A DNA stretch of 7,827 bases, taken from assembly GCA_002343485.1 (NCBI GenBank), contig DDST01000089.1:6390-14216 (forward strand), in the 5' to 3' direction. Under the pieces are notes generated by a model. It worked only from the letters and a program-made list of their open reading frames with translations, was not told where the DNA came from and did not search any database. This document shows positions 1 through 5,819 of this stretch, in pieces. Origin of the DNA: Proteobacteria bacterium UBA2383 (GTDB lineage: Bacteria > Pseudomonadota > Gammaproteobacteria > Competibacterales > Competibacteraceae). Both the position numbers and the translations under genes were made by a program. Every line of letters starts with the position of its first letter. Within the stretch, counting starts at the first letter, position 1.

Positions 1-476
1 CCGGCGAGGTGCGCAAGCTGGCGCAGCGCAGCGCCGATTCCGCCAAGGACATCAAGGTCCTGATCCAAGACAGCATCGGCAGGGTGGAGCAAGGCAGCCA
101 TCTGGTCGATGAATGCGGCAAGACCTTGGGGGAGATCGTGGCCACGGTAAAGAAGGTCAACGATATCGTTGCCGAGCTGGCGGCGGCCAGCCGTGAACAG
201 TCGTCCGGTATCGATCAAGTCAATCAGGCGGTCATCCAACTCGATCAGGTCACGCAGCAGAATGCGGCCTTGGTGGAAGAGACCACGGCAGCCAGTCACT
301 CGATGAGTGAGCAGAGCCGCCATTTGCAGCAGTTGATGAGCTTTTTCAAAGCCGGTGGTGCCGTGATCCCAGCGGCAAACGCAGAACCAGAACCTCCAGC
401 CAAGGCGGTTCCTAAACGTGCTCAAAAACCCGCACTGGAAGCTTCACGTTTGGAAGACAATTGGGAAACTTTCTGA
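1..476 (+). CDS. Methyl-accepting chemotaxis protein, C-terminal fragment
   Basis: This is the 3' part of a transmembrane chemoreceptor gene whose start lies outside the window; the first complete codon in frame is at position 3. The visible 157 residues open with GEVRKLAQRSADSAKDI, the membrane-distal side of the conserved cytoplasmic signalling hairpin that contacts CheA and CheW. A long helical coiled coil follows, including EQSSGIDQVNQAV and QQNAALVEET, the usual second methylation-helix region where CheR and CheB act on Glu/Gln side chains. After roughly residue 115 comes a flexible Ala/Pro/Lys-rich linker, and the protein ends in NWETF. That pentapeptide is the known tether for CheR (and CheB) in high-abundance receptors such as E. 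coli Tar and Tsr. The sensory domain is not visible, so the ligand cannot be inferred. The gene converges with the downstream minus-strand genes across an inverted-repeat element. Confidence 0.96.
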   Translation, partial: GEVRKLAQRSADSAKDIKVLIQDSIGRVEQGSHLVDECGKTLGEIVATVKKVNDIVAELAAASREQSSGIDQVNQAVIQLDQVTQQNAALVEETTAASHSMSEQSRHLQQLMSFFKAGGAVIPAANAEPEPPAKAVPKRAQKPALEASRLEDNWETF

Positions 477-501
477 CCCCGTTCAATCTGCTGTATGAGA
501 A

Positions 502-599
502 CCCCTCGCCCTGCGGGCGAGAGGCTGGGGGTGAGGGCAACGGTTTCAAAGACTGATCCCCTCACCCTCACCCTTGCCTCTGTGGCAAGGGACGAGGGG
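502..599. repeat. Composite intergenic inverted repeat (REP-like), possible bidirectional terminator
   Basis: A nested palindromic element fills most of the gap between two convergent genes. The outer arms are CCCCTCG (502-508) and CGAGGGG (593-599). Inner arms pair GGGTGAGGG (529-537) with CCCTCACCC, present twice (559-567 and 565-573). Each side also carries its own hairpin: TCGCCC/GGGCGA (506-511 with 515-520) and CCCTTGCC/GGCAAGGG (571-578 with 584-591). Two hairpins inside a larger palindrome with CCCTCACCC motifs resemble the dispersed intergenic repeats common in proteobacteria; that assignment is from memory of the pattern. Its position between converging genes fits transcription termination from both sides, although there is no T-run. 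Only one copy is in the window, so dispersal is not shown. Confidence 0.7.
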
Positions 600-622
600 A
601 TTGAATGATGACAGGGCTGGAT

Positions 623-940
623 TTAGCTGCGGTCGTTGAATCCGCTGCCGGTACGGGTGAACATGCCAGTGGCCGGAGGGCTGGCATGGGTGCTGCTATG
701 GGTTGAGTAACCTTCGCTCTCTACCACGCTGTACATGTTGAAACTGCTCACGGTTGGCGTTGTGCTAGGGTGCTGGACATCCTGGATGCTGTGAGCATTT
801 GGCGCACTGACATAGGAATAGACATTACTGTTAGCGTCAACAAAACCGCTGCCATGATTGAAGGGCGCTGCAATGGCGGTTGTGCTCAGAGTCAGGCCGG
901 CTGTCAGGATGAACAGAGTGGCTGTCAGGTTCTTGCTCAT
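623..940 (-). CDS. Small secreted protein of unknown function
   Basis: I do not recognise this 105-residue protein. It starts with ATG preceded by GAGGAG (948-953) at good spacing. Residues 1-25 form a classical Sec signal peptide: a Lys near the N-terminus, a hydrophobic stretch (about 7-18), then TTAIAA before PFN, so cleavage after residue 25 is likely. The mature part of about 80 residues is rich in Ser, Thr, Asn, His and Tyr, has no Cys, and shows no membrane segment. A GSGF motif occurs near both ends of the mature chain (residues 30-33 and 98-101), each with FN beside it. An exact sigma-54 -24/-12 promoter sits 55 bp before the start, and a palindrome lies further upstream next to a sigma-54 activator gene, so it is probably that activator's target. 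The gene ends shortly before the inverted-repeat element. It could be a surface or periplasmic stress protein; the function is unknown. Confidence 0.82.
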   Translation of the reverse strand: MSKNLTATLFILTAGLTLSTTAIAAPFNHGSGFVDANSNVYSYVSAPNAHSIQDVQHPSTTPTVSSFNMYSVVESEGYSTHSSTHASPPATGMFTRTGSGFNDRS

Positions 941-994
941 GGGATGGCTCCTCGATTTGGTTTAGGAATGACATTGATCGTCAATACCTGAAAT

Positions 995-1010
995 AGCAAT
1001 GCTTGTGCCA
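995..1010 (-). promoter_or_regulatory. Sigma-54 (-24/-12) promoter of the small secreted protein gene
   Basis: Read on the minus strand this is TGGCACAAGCATTGCT. It matches the sigma-54 consensus TGGCAC-N5-TTGCW at every specified base, with exactly 10 nt between the invariant GG (1009-1008) and GC (997-996). The predicted transcript start is near 984, giving a leader of about 44 nt that contains the GAGGAG ribosome site at 953-948. It points away from the sigma-54 activator gene and toward the small secreted protein gene. The match is directly visible; promoter activity is inferred. Confidence 0.85.
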
Positions 1011-1017
1011 TCCTGAT

Positions 1018-1062
1018 TTTTTAATTTAAATTCTTTCAATAACAATGAATTATATAATAACG
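1018..1062. promoter_or_regulatory. AT-rich spacer between the enhancer-like palindrome and the sigma-54 promoter
   Basis: This stretch is made almost entirely of A and T, unlike the rest of the window. It lies between the -24 element and the palindrome at 1097-1114. In sigma-54 promoters this interval usually bends so that the bound activator can touch the polymerase, often with IHF. I found no strict match to the IHF consensus on either strand, so only intrinsic flexibility or a degenerate IHF site can be suggested. Confidence 0.4.
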
Positions 1063-1096
1063 ATTAAGGCTGTTGCCGCCTTGAAGGATCTTTGAG

Positions 1097-1114
1097 CCTG
1101 CGATATACCGCAGG
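1097..1114. promoter_or_regulatory. 18-bp palindrome, candidate enhancer site (UAS) for the sigma-54 activator
   Basis: CCTGCGATATACCGCAGG pairs at eight of nine symmetric positions: perfect CCTGCG/CGCAGG arms, a matched TA-TA core, and one mismatch. Its centre is about 121 bp upstream of the predicted start of the sigma-54 promoter at 995-1010, within the usual range for NtrC-type activator sites. Nearly 18-bp dyads of this kind suit a dimeric Fis-type helix-turn-helix. It could instead be a terminator stem after the activator gene, which ends 45 bp away, but no T-run follows on either strand, so the operator reading is preferred. Confidence 0.65.
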
Positions 1115-1158
1115 ATCGCTAAATACAGAAGGGGGATGCATCGCGTGCAACGGCATCT

Positions 1159-3132
1159 TCAGGCCACCGGTTTGGGTTTGCGGATATTCAGTTTTTGCAT
1201 CCGCGAGCGCAAGGTGCTGGGATTGAGATCCAGAATTGCTGCCGCACCTTGTGTTCCCTCAACCACCCAGAGGGTGCGTTCCAATACCTTGAGAATATAG
1301 GCTCGCTCCATCGCTTCCAGGGAACCGAGCGGCTCCTGCTCGGGGATACCCGTCATGTCTTGATCTTCCAAATGCGTTTCTAGCGCATTGCCGATCTCCA
1401 GCAAGGAGCCTCGTGTGAGAATTGTGGCGCGTTCAATAACATTTTGCAGTTCTCGGATGTTGCCGGGCCAGGGGTAACGGAGCAACTGTTCACACGCCTT
1501 GGGGGAAAGATCATGGATCGTCTTGCCCATCTTCTTGGCAAATTTGTTCAGGAAATGCCGCGCCAACAGAGGAATATCGTCCGGGCGTTCACGCAAGGAT
1601 GGCAGCCGGATAGGAAACACATTCAACCGGTAATACAGATCGGCGCGAAAGATTCCCTCCTTGACCATCCGCGCCAAATCACGATTGGTGGCCGCGATCA
1701 ACCGGACATTGACTTTCAAGGTTTGGATGCCGCCGACCCGTTCGAATTCCTGATCTTGCAATACACGCAGCAACTTGGCCTGCGCACCGGCAGTCAGCTC
1801 ACCGGCTTCATCCAGGAACAGGGTGCCACCGTCAGCCAGTTCAAAACGGCCTTTGCGCTGGGCAGTCGCCCCAGTGAATGCGCCTTTTTCGTGACCGAAC
1901 AACTCGCTTTCTACCAGCTCACCTGGTAAGGCCGCACAGTTGACATTGACAAACAGCTTATCGCGCCGGTTGCTCAGATCATGAATGTTGCGAGCAATGA
2001 CGCTCTTGCCGGTGCCGGTTTCTCCGGTCAGCAGCACAGTGGAATCAGTGCCCGCCACCTGCTCGGCATGCGCGAAAACGTCTTGCATGGCGAGCGAGCC
2101 ACCGGCGATATGGCCCGGTGTCTGCCGGGTTTTGATCTCTTCCTGCAGGTAGAGGTTTTCCAATTGTAGCTGCTGGAGTGTTTCCTCAGATCGCCAGCGT
2201 TCGGTCATGTCGCGCAGGATCACTGTGTAGAACTGCTGGCCACCGATCTCCAATGGTGAAAGCGTCGCTTCCACCGGAAATTCCTCGCCATCGTAACGCC
2301 GGGCCGTCAGCCCTTCAGGCGCCCAGAGCTGCTGGGAATTCACTGCCTCTGGCTGGACCGCCAGGCAATAGCCTTTGAGCAGATTGCCAAAGCGCTTGGA
2401 GAGGAGTGGATCAAAAGACTGGCCAATCATCTGTGCCGCAGGGCAGCGAAAGACTTTTTCGGCAGCGGAGTTGAATAGAGTGATACGCCGCTCGGTATCG
2501 AGGGTAATGATGGCGTCCATCGTGCTGGTCAGGATGCTGGCCAACCGCTCCTCACTCTTGCGCAGCGCCTGCTCCGCTTGCTTACGCTCCAGTTCCACCC
2601 GGGCGCGGGTTGCAAAAATCTTGAGCAACGCCATGCCCCGGAATTCCTTGATCATTGGCTGGTCGTGCATGATGGCCAAGTGGCCCATCATCTGATTCCC
2701 CGATTCAGACACCAGCGGCACCCCGAAATAGCTTTCAATACCCATATCCTTGAGTTCTGGATGCCGGGGAAACATTTCATACACCTTACGGGTGTAATAC
2801 ACGGTTTCACCGCGAATCACGTTTTCGCAAGGCGTGCCGTCTAGATCAAATTCGATGTTATCGATGAACTGGCCATCGAACCAGAACGCCAGGGTGCGTA
2901 CTCTTATTCCGCTCTCCAGCAGTTCACTCACAAACGCATGGCGCACGTTGAGCGCCTGGGCCAGTTCCCGCACTAGGGCATAAAAGAACTCCGTGCCTGT
3001 AGCGGTCGCGGTCCCTTCGACGATGGCGCGCAAGGCTTGCTGGATTGAATCCTCATTGTCTGTTCCTTGGAACGTGAGATCATGCTGCGGAGCGGGCCTC
3101 TCATTGACAGGTTGTGCAGCCGTTTGATTCAT
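1159..3132 (-). CDS. Sigma-54-dependent transcriptional activator (GAF-PAS-AAA+-Fis HTH)
   Basis: A 657-residue bacterial enhancer-binding protein that hydrolyses ATP to remodel the RNA polymerase-sigma-54 closed complex. Domains in order: a GAF-type sensor (about 35-185), a PAS domain (about 193-310, with IITLDTERRITLFN at its start and FYTVILRDMTER at its end), a coiled linker (310-340), and the AAA+ core (343-570). The core shows Walker A GETGTGKS (370-377), the sigma-54-contacting loop GAFTGA (417-422), Walker B GGTLFLDE (435-442), FRADLYYRLN (495-504) and the WPGNIRELQN signature. A C-terminal Fis-type helix-turn-helix lies at about 628-650. There is no receiver domain, so it senses a ligand directly as FhlA or NorR do; the ligand is unknown. 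The ATG at 3132 is chosen over a TTG 18 bp earlier because GAGGA precedes it at 7-nt spacing. It follows msrA by 70 bp on the same strand. Confidence 0.96.
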   Translation of the reverse strand: MNQTAAQPVNERPAPQHDLTFQGTDNEDSIQQALRAIVEGTATATGTEFFYALVRELAQALNVRHAFVSELLESGIRVRTLAFWFDGQFIDNIEFDLDGTPCENVIRGETVYYTRKVYEMFPRHPELKDMGIESYFGVPLVSESGNQMMGHLAIMHDQPMIKEFRGMALLKIFATRARVELERKQAEQALRKSEERLASILTSTMDAIITLDTERRITLFNSAAEKVFRCPAAQMIGQSFDPLLSKRFGNLLKGYCLAVQPEAVNSQQLWAPEGLTARRYDGEEFPVEATLSPLEIGGQQFYTVILRDMTERWRSEETLQQLQLENLYLQEEIKTRQTPGHIAGGSLAMQDVFAHAEQVAGTDSTVLLTGETGTGKSVIARNIHDLSNRRDKLFVNVNCAALPGELVESELFGHEKGAFTGATAQRKGRFELADGGTLFLDEAGELTAGAQAKLLRVLQDQEFERVGGIQTLKVNVRLIAATNRDLARMVKEGIFRADLYYRLNVFPIRLPSLRERPDDIPLLARHFLNKFAKKMGKTIHDLSPKACEQLLRYPWPGNIRELQNVIERATILTRGSLLEIGNALETHLEDQDMTGIPEQEPLGSLEAMERAYILKVLERTLWVVEGTQGAAAILDLNPSTLRSRMQKLNIRKPKPVA

Positions 3133-3139
3133 AGGGAAA

Positions 3140-3144
3140 TCCTC
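3140..3144 (-). promoter_or_regulatory. Ribosome binding site fixing the activator start
   Basis: GAGGA on the minus strand, seven bases before the ATG at 3132-3130. It overlaps the region that would code the first residues if the upstream TTG at 3150 were used, which argues for the ATG. Confidence 0.65.
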
Positions 3145-3202
3145 ATTCAAACAACATCAATCAGCGACAGATTAGCCAAAGAAGCTCACGAAATGGTCTC
3201 AA

Positions 3203-3829
3203 TTATTTAGAGACACCCCATAGCTCTTCAAGACGTTGATCCCGCCCGCAGGAATAACGATAGTATTTATAGCGTACTGGGTTCTTCTGGTAGTAATGCT
3301 GATGATAATTCTCAGCGGAATAGAAAACCGGCGCAGGCACAATGGCCGTAACCACCGGTTGCTGGAAACGGTTCTTCAGCATCTGTTTGGATTCTTCCGC
3401 CAAGCGCCGTTGTTCGTCGCTGTGGTAGAAAATGGCTGAGCGATATTGCGGGCCTTTGTCGCAAAATTGCCCATTTGCATCGAGTGGGTCAATGTTGTGC
3501 CAGAAGATATCCAGCAACCGGGCATAGCTAATTTGGGTGGGATCGTAGACGATCTCGACCGCTTCGGCGTGGCCCGTACCACCCGCTGAGACCTGTTTAT
3601 AGGTTGGACTTTCCTGGTGGCCGCCGGTATAGCCGGAAGTGACCGAAATCACACCAGGCAATTGAATAAAAGGCGGTTCCATGCACCAGAAACAACCGCC
3701 AGCAAACGTGGCCTTGGCCCATTCGTGACGCGTTTCCGGGTTGTCAGCACTGTAGGCGGGAGAACACAAATTCAAGAATAACCAGCCGCCGGCTAGAAAG
3801 AACCGCCGGATATGGGAAAGCTGCATCAT
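3203..3829 (-). CDS. msrA: Exported peptide-methionine (S)-S-oxide reductase MsrA
   Basis: MsrA reduces the S-epimer of methionine sulfoxide in proteins. The 208-residue product carries the family signature GCFWC (45-49) with the catalytic Cys46 and the following Glu51. Also visible are GHAEAVEIVYDP, DPLDANGQFCDKGPQYRS, AENYHQHYY and a C-terminal YSCG with Cys194 as the likely resolving cysteine. Unlike the usual cytoplasmic MsrA, it starts with a signal peptide: two Arg at 8-9, a hydrophobic stretch (10-21), and AYSA before DNPE, predicting cleavage after residue 28 and a periplasmic enzyme. LNLC is a poor lipobox, so a lipoprotein is less likely. The start is set at the first of two adjacent ATGs (3829 or 3826), behind GGGG at 3838-3835; an upstream TTG at 3880 would add 17 unconvincing residues. 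It is separated from the upstream Met-rich protein gene by a strong terminator. Confidence 0.94.
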   Translation of the reverse strand: MMQLSHIRRFFLAGGWLFLNLCSPAYSADNPETRHEWAKATFAGGCFWCMEPPFIQLPGVISVTSGYTGGHQESPTYKQVSAGGTGHAEAVEIVYDPTQISYARLLDIFWHNIDPLDANGQFCDKGPQYRSAIFYHSDEQRRLAEESKQMLKNRFQQPVVTAIVPAPVFYSAENYHQHYYQKNPVRYKYYRYSCGRDQRLEELWGVSK

Positions 3830-3888
3830 GGCGACCCCATTGACATGCGTTGATAGAGTATCATGTTGAATAGTCTGCAAATAGCAAA

Positions 3889-3925
3889 GCCGGTTGGGCA
3901 GGCGCTGCGCACGTGCCCAACCGGC
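3889..3925 (-). terminator. Rho-independent terminator after the Met-rich protein gene
   Basis: A perfect 12-bp inverted repeat, TGCCCAACCGGC (3914-3925) with GCCGGTTGGGCA (3889-3900), encloses a 13-nt GC-rich loop. It begins 30 bp after the stop codon of the exported Met-rich protein. Read on the minus strand it runs into TTTGCTATTTG, a moderate T-tract. This separates that gene from msrA, which probably has its own promoter in the 60 bp that follow. Confidence 0.8.
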
Positions 3926-3955
3926 CCTTGGCGAATCGCAACTTCTAGTAACCCC

Positions 3956-4456
3956 TTACTTCATGTCCCAGCCCATGGTATCCCAATATCCGGCGGGGTG
4001 GGGGTCCTGCATGACTTCCGATCCTCCATTGGTAACCATCAATACGAGGTCTGCAGGGCCTGTAATAGTTTTGCCGCTCTTCCCTTCCACGGTCACGCCT
4101 TCGGGAACCAGGATCGAAATCACTGCAAAGTCTCGTACTTGCTCTGCAGGCATTCCAAAATACTGGTCAGCGTTCATGAAGCTGGTCATGAATGCATCAT
4201 CCTTTGCCATCTCTTTGACATAGGGGGATTCCAGCAGCTTGATGCTGGAGCCGGGCACCATCACGATAGAACCGCCTTTCTTCACTTCGCCTTTTTGATT
4301 GGTGATGGTGACTCCCTCGGGCACGAGAAACTTGTACATCATTTCGTGCTTGCCCAAGCCATCCGGGAAGCTTTGCATGTTAAATCCCTGCGCATGAACA
4401 GTCATCGCACCCAATGCCAATACCAGGGCTGTACCTAAGATACGTAAAATTTTCAT
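3956..4456 (-). CDS. Exported Met-rich protein with internal repeat, function unknown
   Basis: I do not recognise this 166-residue protein. It has a clear Sec signal peptide (Lys and Arg near the N-terminus, hydrophobic core about 7-18, TVHA before QGF, cleavage after residue 22). The mature chain contains an internal duplication: LVPEGVT occurs at 44-50 and again at 116-122, each followed by a Gly/Lys-rich turn and a hydrophobic strand (GSIVMVP and ADLVLMV). Two similar beta-rich units are likely, joined by a helical stretch. Methionine is unusually frequent, about 12 in 144 mature residues, and there is no cysteine. The neighbours are a copper-linked bufferin operon upstream and an exported MsrA downstream, so a methionine-based oxidant sink or copper ligand is possible, but this is inference. 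The ATG at 4456 is preferred over a TTG two codons earlier because GAGGTGA precedes it at 6-nt spacing. Confidence 0.85.
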   Translation of the reverse strand: MKILRILGTALVLALGAMTVHAQGFNMQSFPDGLGKHEMMYKFLVPEGVTITNQKGEVKKGGSIVMVPGSSIKLLESPYVKEMAKDDAFMTSFMNADQYFGMPAEQVRDFAVISILVPEGVTVEGKSGKTITGPADLVLMVTNGGSEVMQDPHPAGYWDTMGWDMK

Positions 4457-4462
4457 CTTCAA

Positions 4463-4469
4463 TCACCTC
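4463..4469 (-). promoter_or_regulatory. Ribosome binding site of the Met-rich protein gene
   Basis: GAGGTGA on the minus strand, six bases before the ATG at 4456-4454. It fixes that start and excludes the TTG at 4462, which lies in the spacer. Confidence 0.7.
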
Positions 4470-4485
4470 AGTTGTGGATAAAAAC

Positions 4486-4499
4486 TTTCAGGACTGAAA
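4486..4499. repeat. Short inverted repeat in front of the Met-rich protein gene
   Basis: TTTCAG (4486-4491) and CTGAAA (4494-4499) form a compact palindrome 30 bp upstream of the start codon. On the minus strand it is followed by GTTTTTA, so it could be a weak terminator for the protoglobin transcript; it could equally be an operator. The rest of the 168-bp gap (4457-4624) shows no convincing promoter; a TTGGAC at 4528-4523 with a poor -10 partner is the best candidate. Confidence 0.35.
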
Positions 4500-4624
4500 T
4501 CATCATTCAATCCTCCAAGCGGGTCCAAATGCTCCTGCAGACCAGCGGCAACGACATCCGGATCACCGCTATCATTCTTAATCCTTCGTGATGGCTTCCC
4601 ATCAACCAGGGACGATTCCTATCG

Positions 4625-5167
4625 TCACCAGAATCCTTCCTTGACGTAGAGCATGCTCAGCAAATCCATCTGTAAAAGGATGGCTTTCAGCAATGCATAC
4701 TGCATCCGTTCAATGTCTTGTTGATTTCCTCCTGCAGCGGCCAGAAAAGAATGCGCTGTGGCCGCCAACGGAAAGGCCAGCGCTAAAATGTAACGAAATC
4801 TAGGCAATCGTGTCGAAGCTAGGGACTGCTCTGGAAAGTCTTGCATCCGTTTGGAATAGAGTTGCTTAATCCAAGGCGGATCATGAGGAAACTGGCAAGT
4901 CTCGAACAACCACTGCCGGAACTGGCGGCGGAGGCTCGTAGAACCGTCAAATATCTCTTCCGGACTCTCGCCGCCTAAGACGCTCAGCACCTCATCCAAG
5001 ACGGGGTGGGCAGCCACCATGCCAAGCACGATGTCCAAATAATCATCCGTTTGCCCCCGCAAAATCCGCCATAGTTTCCGCAACGCACGCGCATCGTCTG
5101 GTGAAAAGAGGCCAATGCGCCACAACTGTTCGATTTCGTCATCATCCGGAAACCCAGGCAGTGCCAT
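4625..5167 (-). CDS. Protoglobin-fold protein lacking the usual heme ligands
   Basis: The 180-residue product matches the single-domain protoglobin family along its whole length. As I recall the Methanosarcina acetivorans protein, LPGF, AAHPVL, RQFRQWLFETC (81-91), FRYILALAFPLAATAHSFLA and the end LYVKEGFW align with IPGY, GSHPHL, RKRFSRWILDTC, YRYLVAFIYPITATMKPFLA and YPYVKYGDF. The proximal histidine (His120 there) falls on Asp110 here, and no His lies in the YSKRMQDFPEQ segment. The distal Trp60 and Tyr61 align with Val47 and Leu48. Normal heme and oxygen/NO binding is therefore doubtful; a non-heme sensory or structural role is possible. The start at 5167 is preferred because GAGGGGA lies 5 nt before it and the product then begins MALPGF, near the family norm. 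An ATG at 5212 would add 15 residues behind a weak ribosome site. It follows the DoxX gene by 82 bp without a visible terminator. Confidence 0.83.
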   Translation of the reverse strand: MALPGFPDDDEIEQLWRIGLFSPDDARALRKLWRILRGQTDDYLDIVLGMVAAHPVLDEVLSVLGGESPEEIFDGSTSLRRQFRQWLFETCQFPHDPPWIKQLYSKRMQDFPEQSLASTRLPRFRYILALAFPLAATAHSFLAAAGGNQQDIERMQYALLKAILLQMDLLSMLYVKEGFW

Positions 5168-5172
5168 CCGGG

Positions 5173-5179
5173 TCCCCTC
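5173..5179 (-). promoter_or_regulatory. Ribosome binding site supporting the protoglobin start at 5167
   Basis: GAGGGGA on the minus strand, five bases before the ATG at 5167-5165. The alternative ATG at 5212 has only GAGAA, set too far upstream. Confidence 0.6.
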
Positions 5180-5249
5180 ATTTTCGCTGGAAGCTTGGGC
5201 CAGAGGGTTCATGGCGGTGGCATTCTCATTAAAGTTGGGGGAATGGCGG

Positions 5250-5807
5250 TCAGCGGCGCATCCATCGATCGATTAGATAATCGAGGGAGAGCTTGCCGGG
5301 ACCGTGGCAAAGCGTGATCAGCAGCAGCAAGCCCCATACCTGATGCTGGGCCACACCAGCGGCCATCAAGTCTGGGTAGGAGACCACTGCCACGATGTTG
5401 AAAATGAACAGCGCCAATGCGGCATAGCGCGTCCCGAGACCCAGGAACAGGAACACGGGTAACAGCAATTCCGCCGCCGTGCCTAGATAGGCTGCCAGCA
5501 TGGGAGGCAGCACGGGCACGTGATACTCATATTCAAACAGGGCAAATGTACTTTCCGTAGGCAACAGGCTGACCGGGTATTTGAATGTGAATCCAAACAG
5601 CGTGAGGCTGCTGCTGACTGTCTTCGTTAGCCCAGAACTGAAGAAGACCCCGGCGACCCAGTAGCGCGCCAGAAAATCGGCGATTGGTGTCAGCAGATCC
5701 GCAGCTTTGTGAAACAGCGTGTTGACCTTGCCCAGGATAGGGGTGATTTTGGTCCGCCATGCGTGCTGCTGTGGTGGATGAAGCATGGCGTTGGTGGCAG
5801 TGACCAT
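5250..5807 (-). CDS. DoxX-family integral membrane protein of the bufferin operon
   Basis: A 185-residue membrane protein of the DoxX type. After a polar N-terminal region it shows about four hydrophobic segments: about 45-62 (with ARYWVAGVFFSSGLTK, typical of DoxX TM1), 102-125, 127-147 and 155-168 (VWGLLLLITLCHGPGKLSLD). The GTAAELLLPVFLFLGLGTR segment and the closing HGPGKLSLDYLIDR are characteristic of DoxX proteins encoded beside DUF692/DUF2063 genes. Such proteins often accompany bufferin clusters; a role in electron transfer at the membrane or in supporting peptide maturation or export has been supposed but is not established. The ATG has AAGGAG at 7-nt spacing, which lies directly before the bufC stop codon, so translation is probably coupled. 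It is the fourth gene of the operon. Confidence 0.92.
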   Translation of the reverse strand: MVTATNAMLHPPQQHAWRTKITPILGKVNTLFHKAADLLTPIADFLARYWVAGVFFSSGLTKTVSSSLTLFGFTFKYPVSLLPTESTFALFEYEYHVPVLPPMLAAYLGTAAELLLPVFLFLGLGTRYAALALFIFNIVAVVSYPDLMAAGVAQHQVWGLLLLITLCHGPGKLSLDYLIDRWMRR

Positions 5808-5819
5808 GGAAGTTCTCCT

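Noticed and set aside
770..991. Open frame on the plus strand across the small secreted protein gene and its promoter
   Set aside because: It overlaps antisense a gene with signal peptide, ribosome site and sigma-54 promoter, has no ribosome site of its own, and shows no recognisable motif.
1097..1114. Terminator after the sigma-54 activator gene
   Set aside because: The six-base-pair arms are not followed by T residues on either strand, and the position relative to the -24/-12 promoter fits an enhancer site better.
1444..1929. Long open frame on the plus strand opposite the sigma-54 activator
   Set aside because: It is antisense to the highly conserved AAA+ core; the coding signal belongs to the minus strand.
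3850..3890. Possible -35/-10 pair before msrA (TTGCTA and GATACT)
   Set aside because: Each box matches only four of six positions and the spacer is about 19 nt, so the call is not supported, though a promoter is expected here.
4470..4560. Possible sigma-54 or sigma-70 promoter before the Met-rich protein gene
   Set aside because: The GG/GC spacing near the CTGGTCTGCAGGAGCA stretch is 9 rather than 10 nt, and the best -35/-10 pair matches poorly.
5168..5212. Longer protoglobin start at 5212
   Set aside because: Its ribosome site is weak and distant, whereas the ATG at 5167 has GAGGGGA and gives the usual family N-terminus. It cannot be fully excluded.
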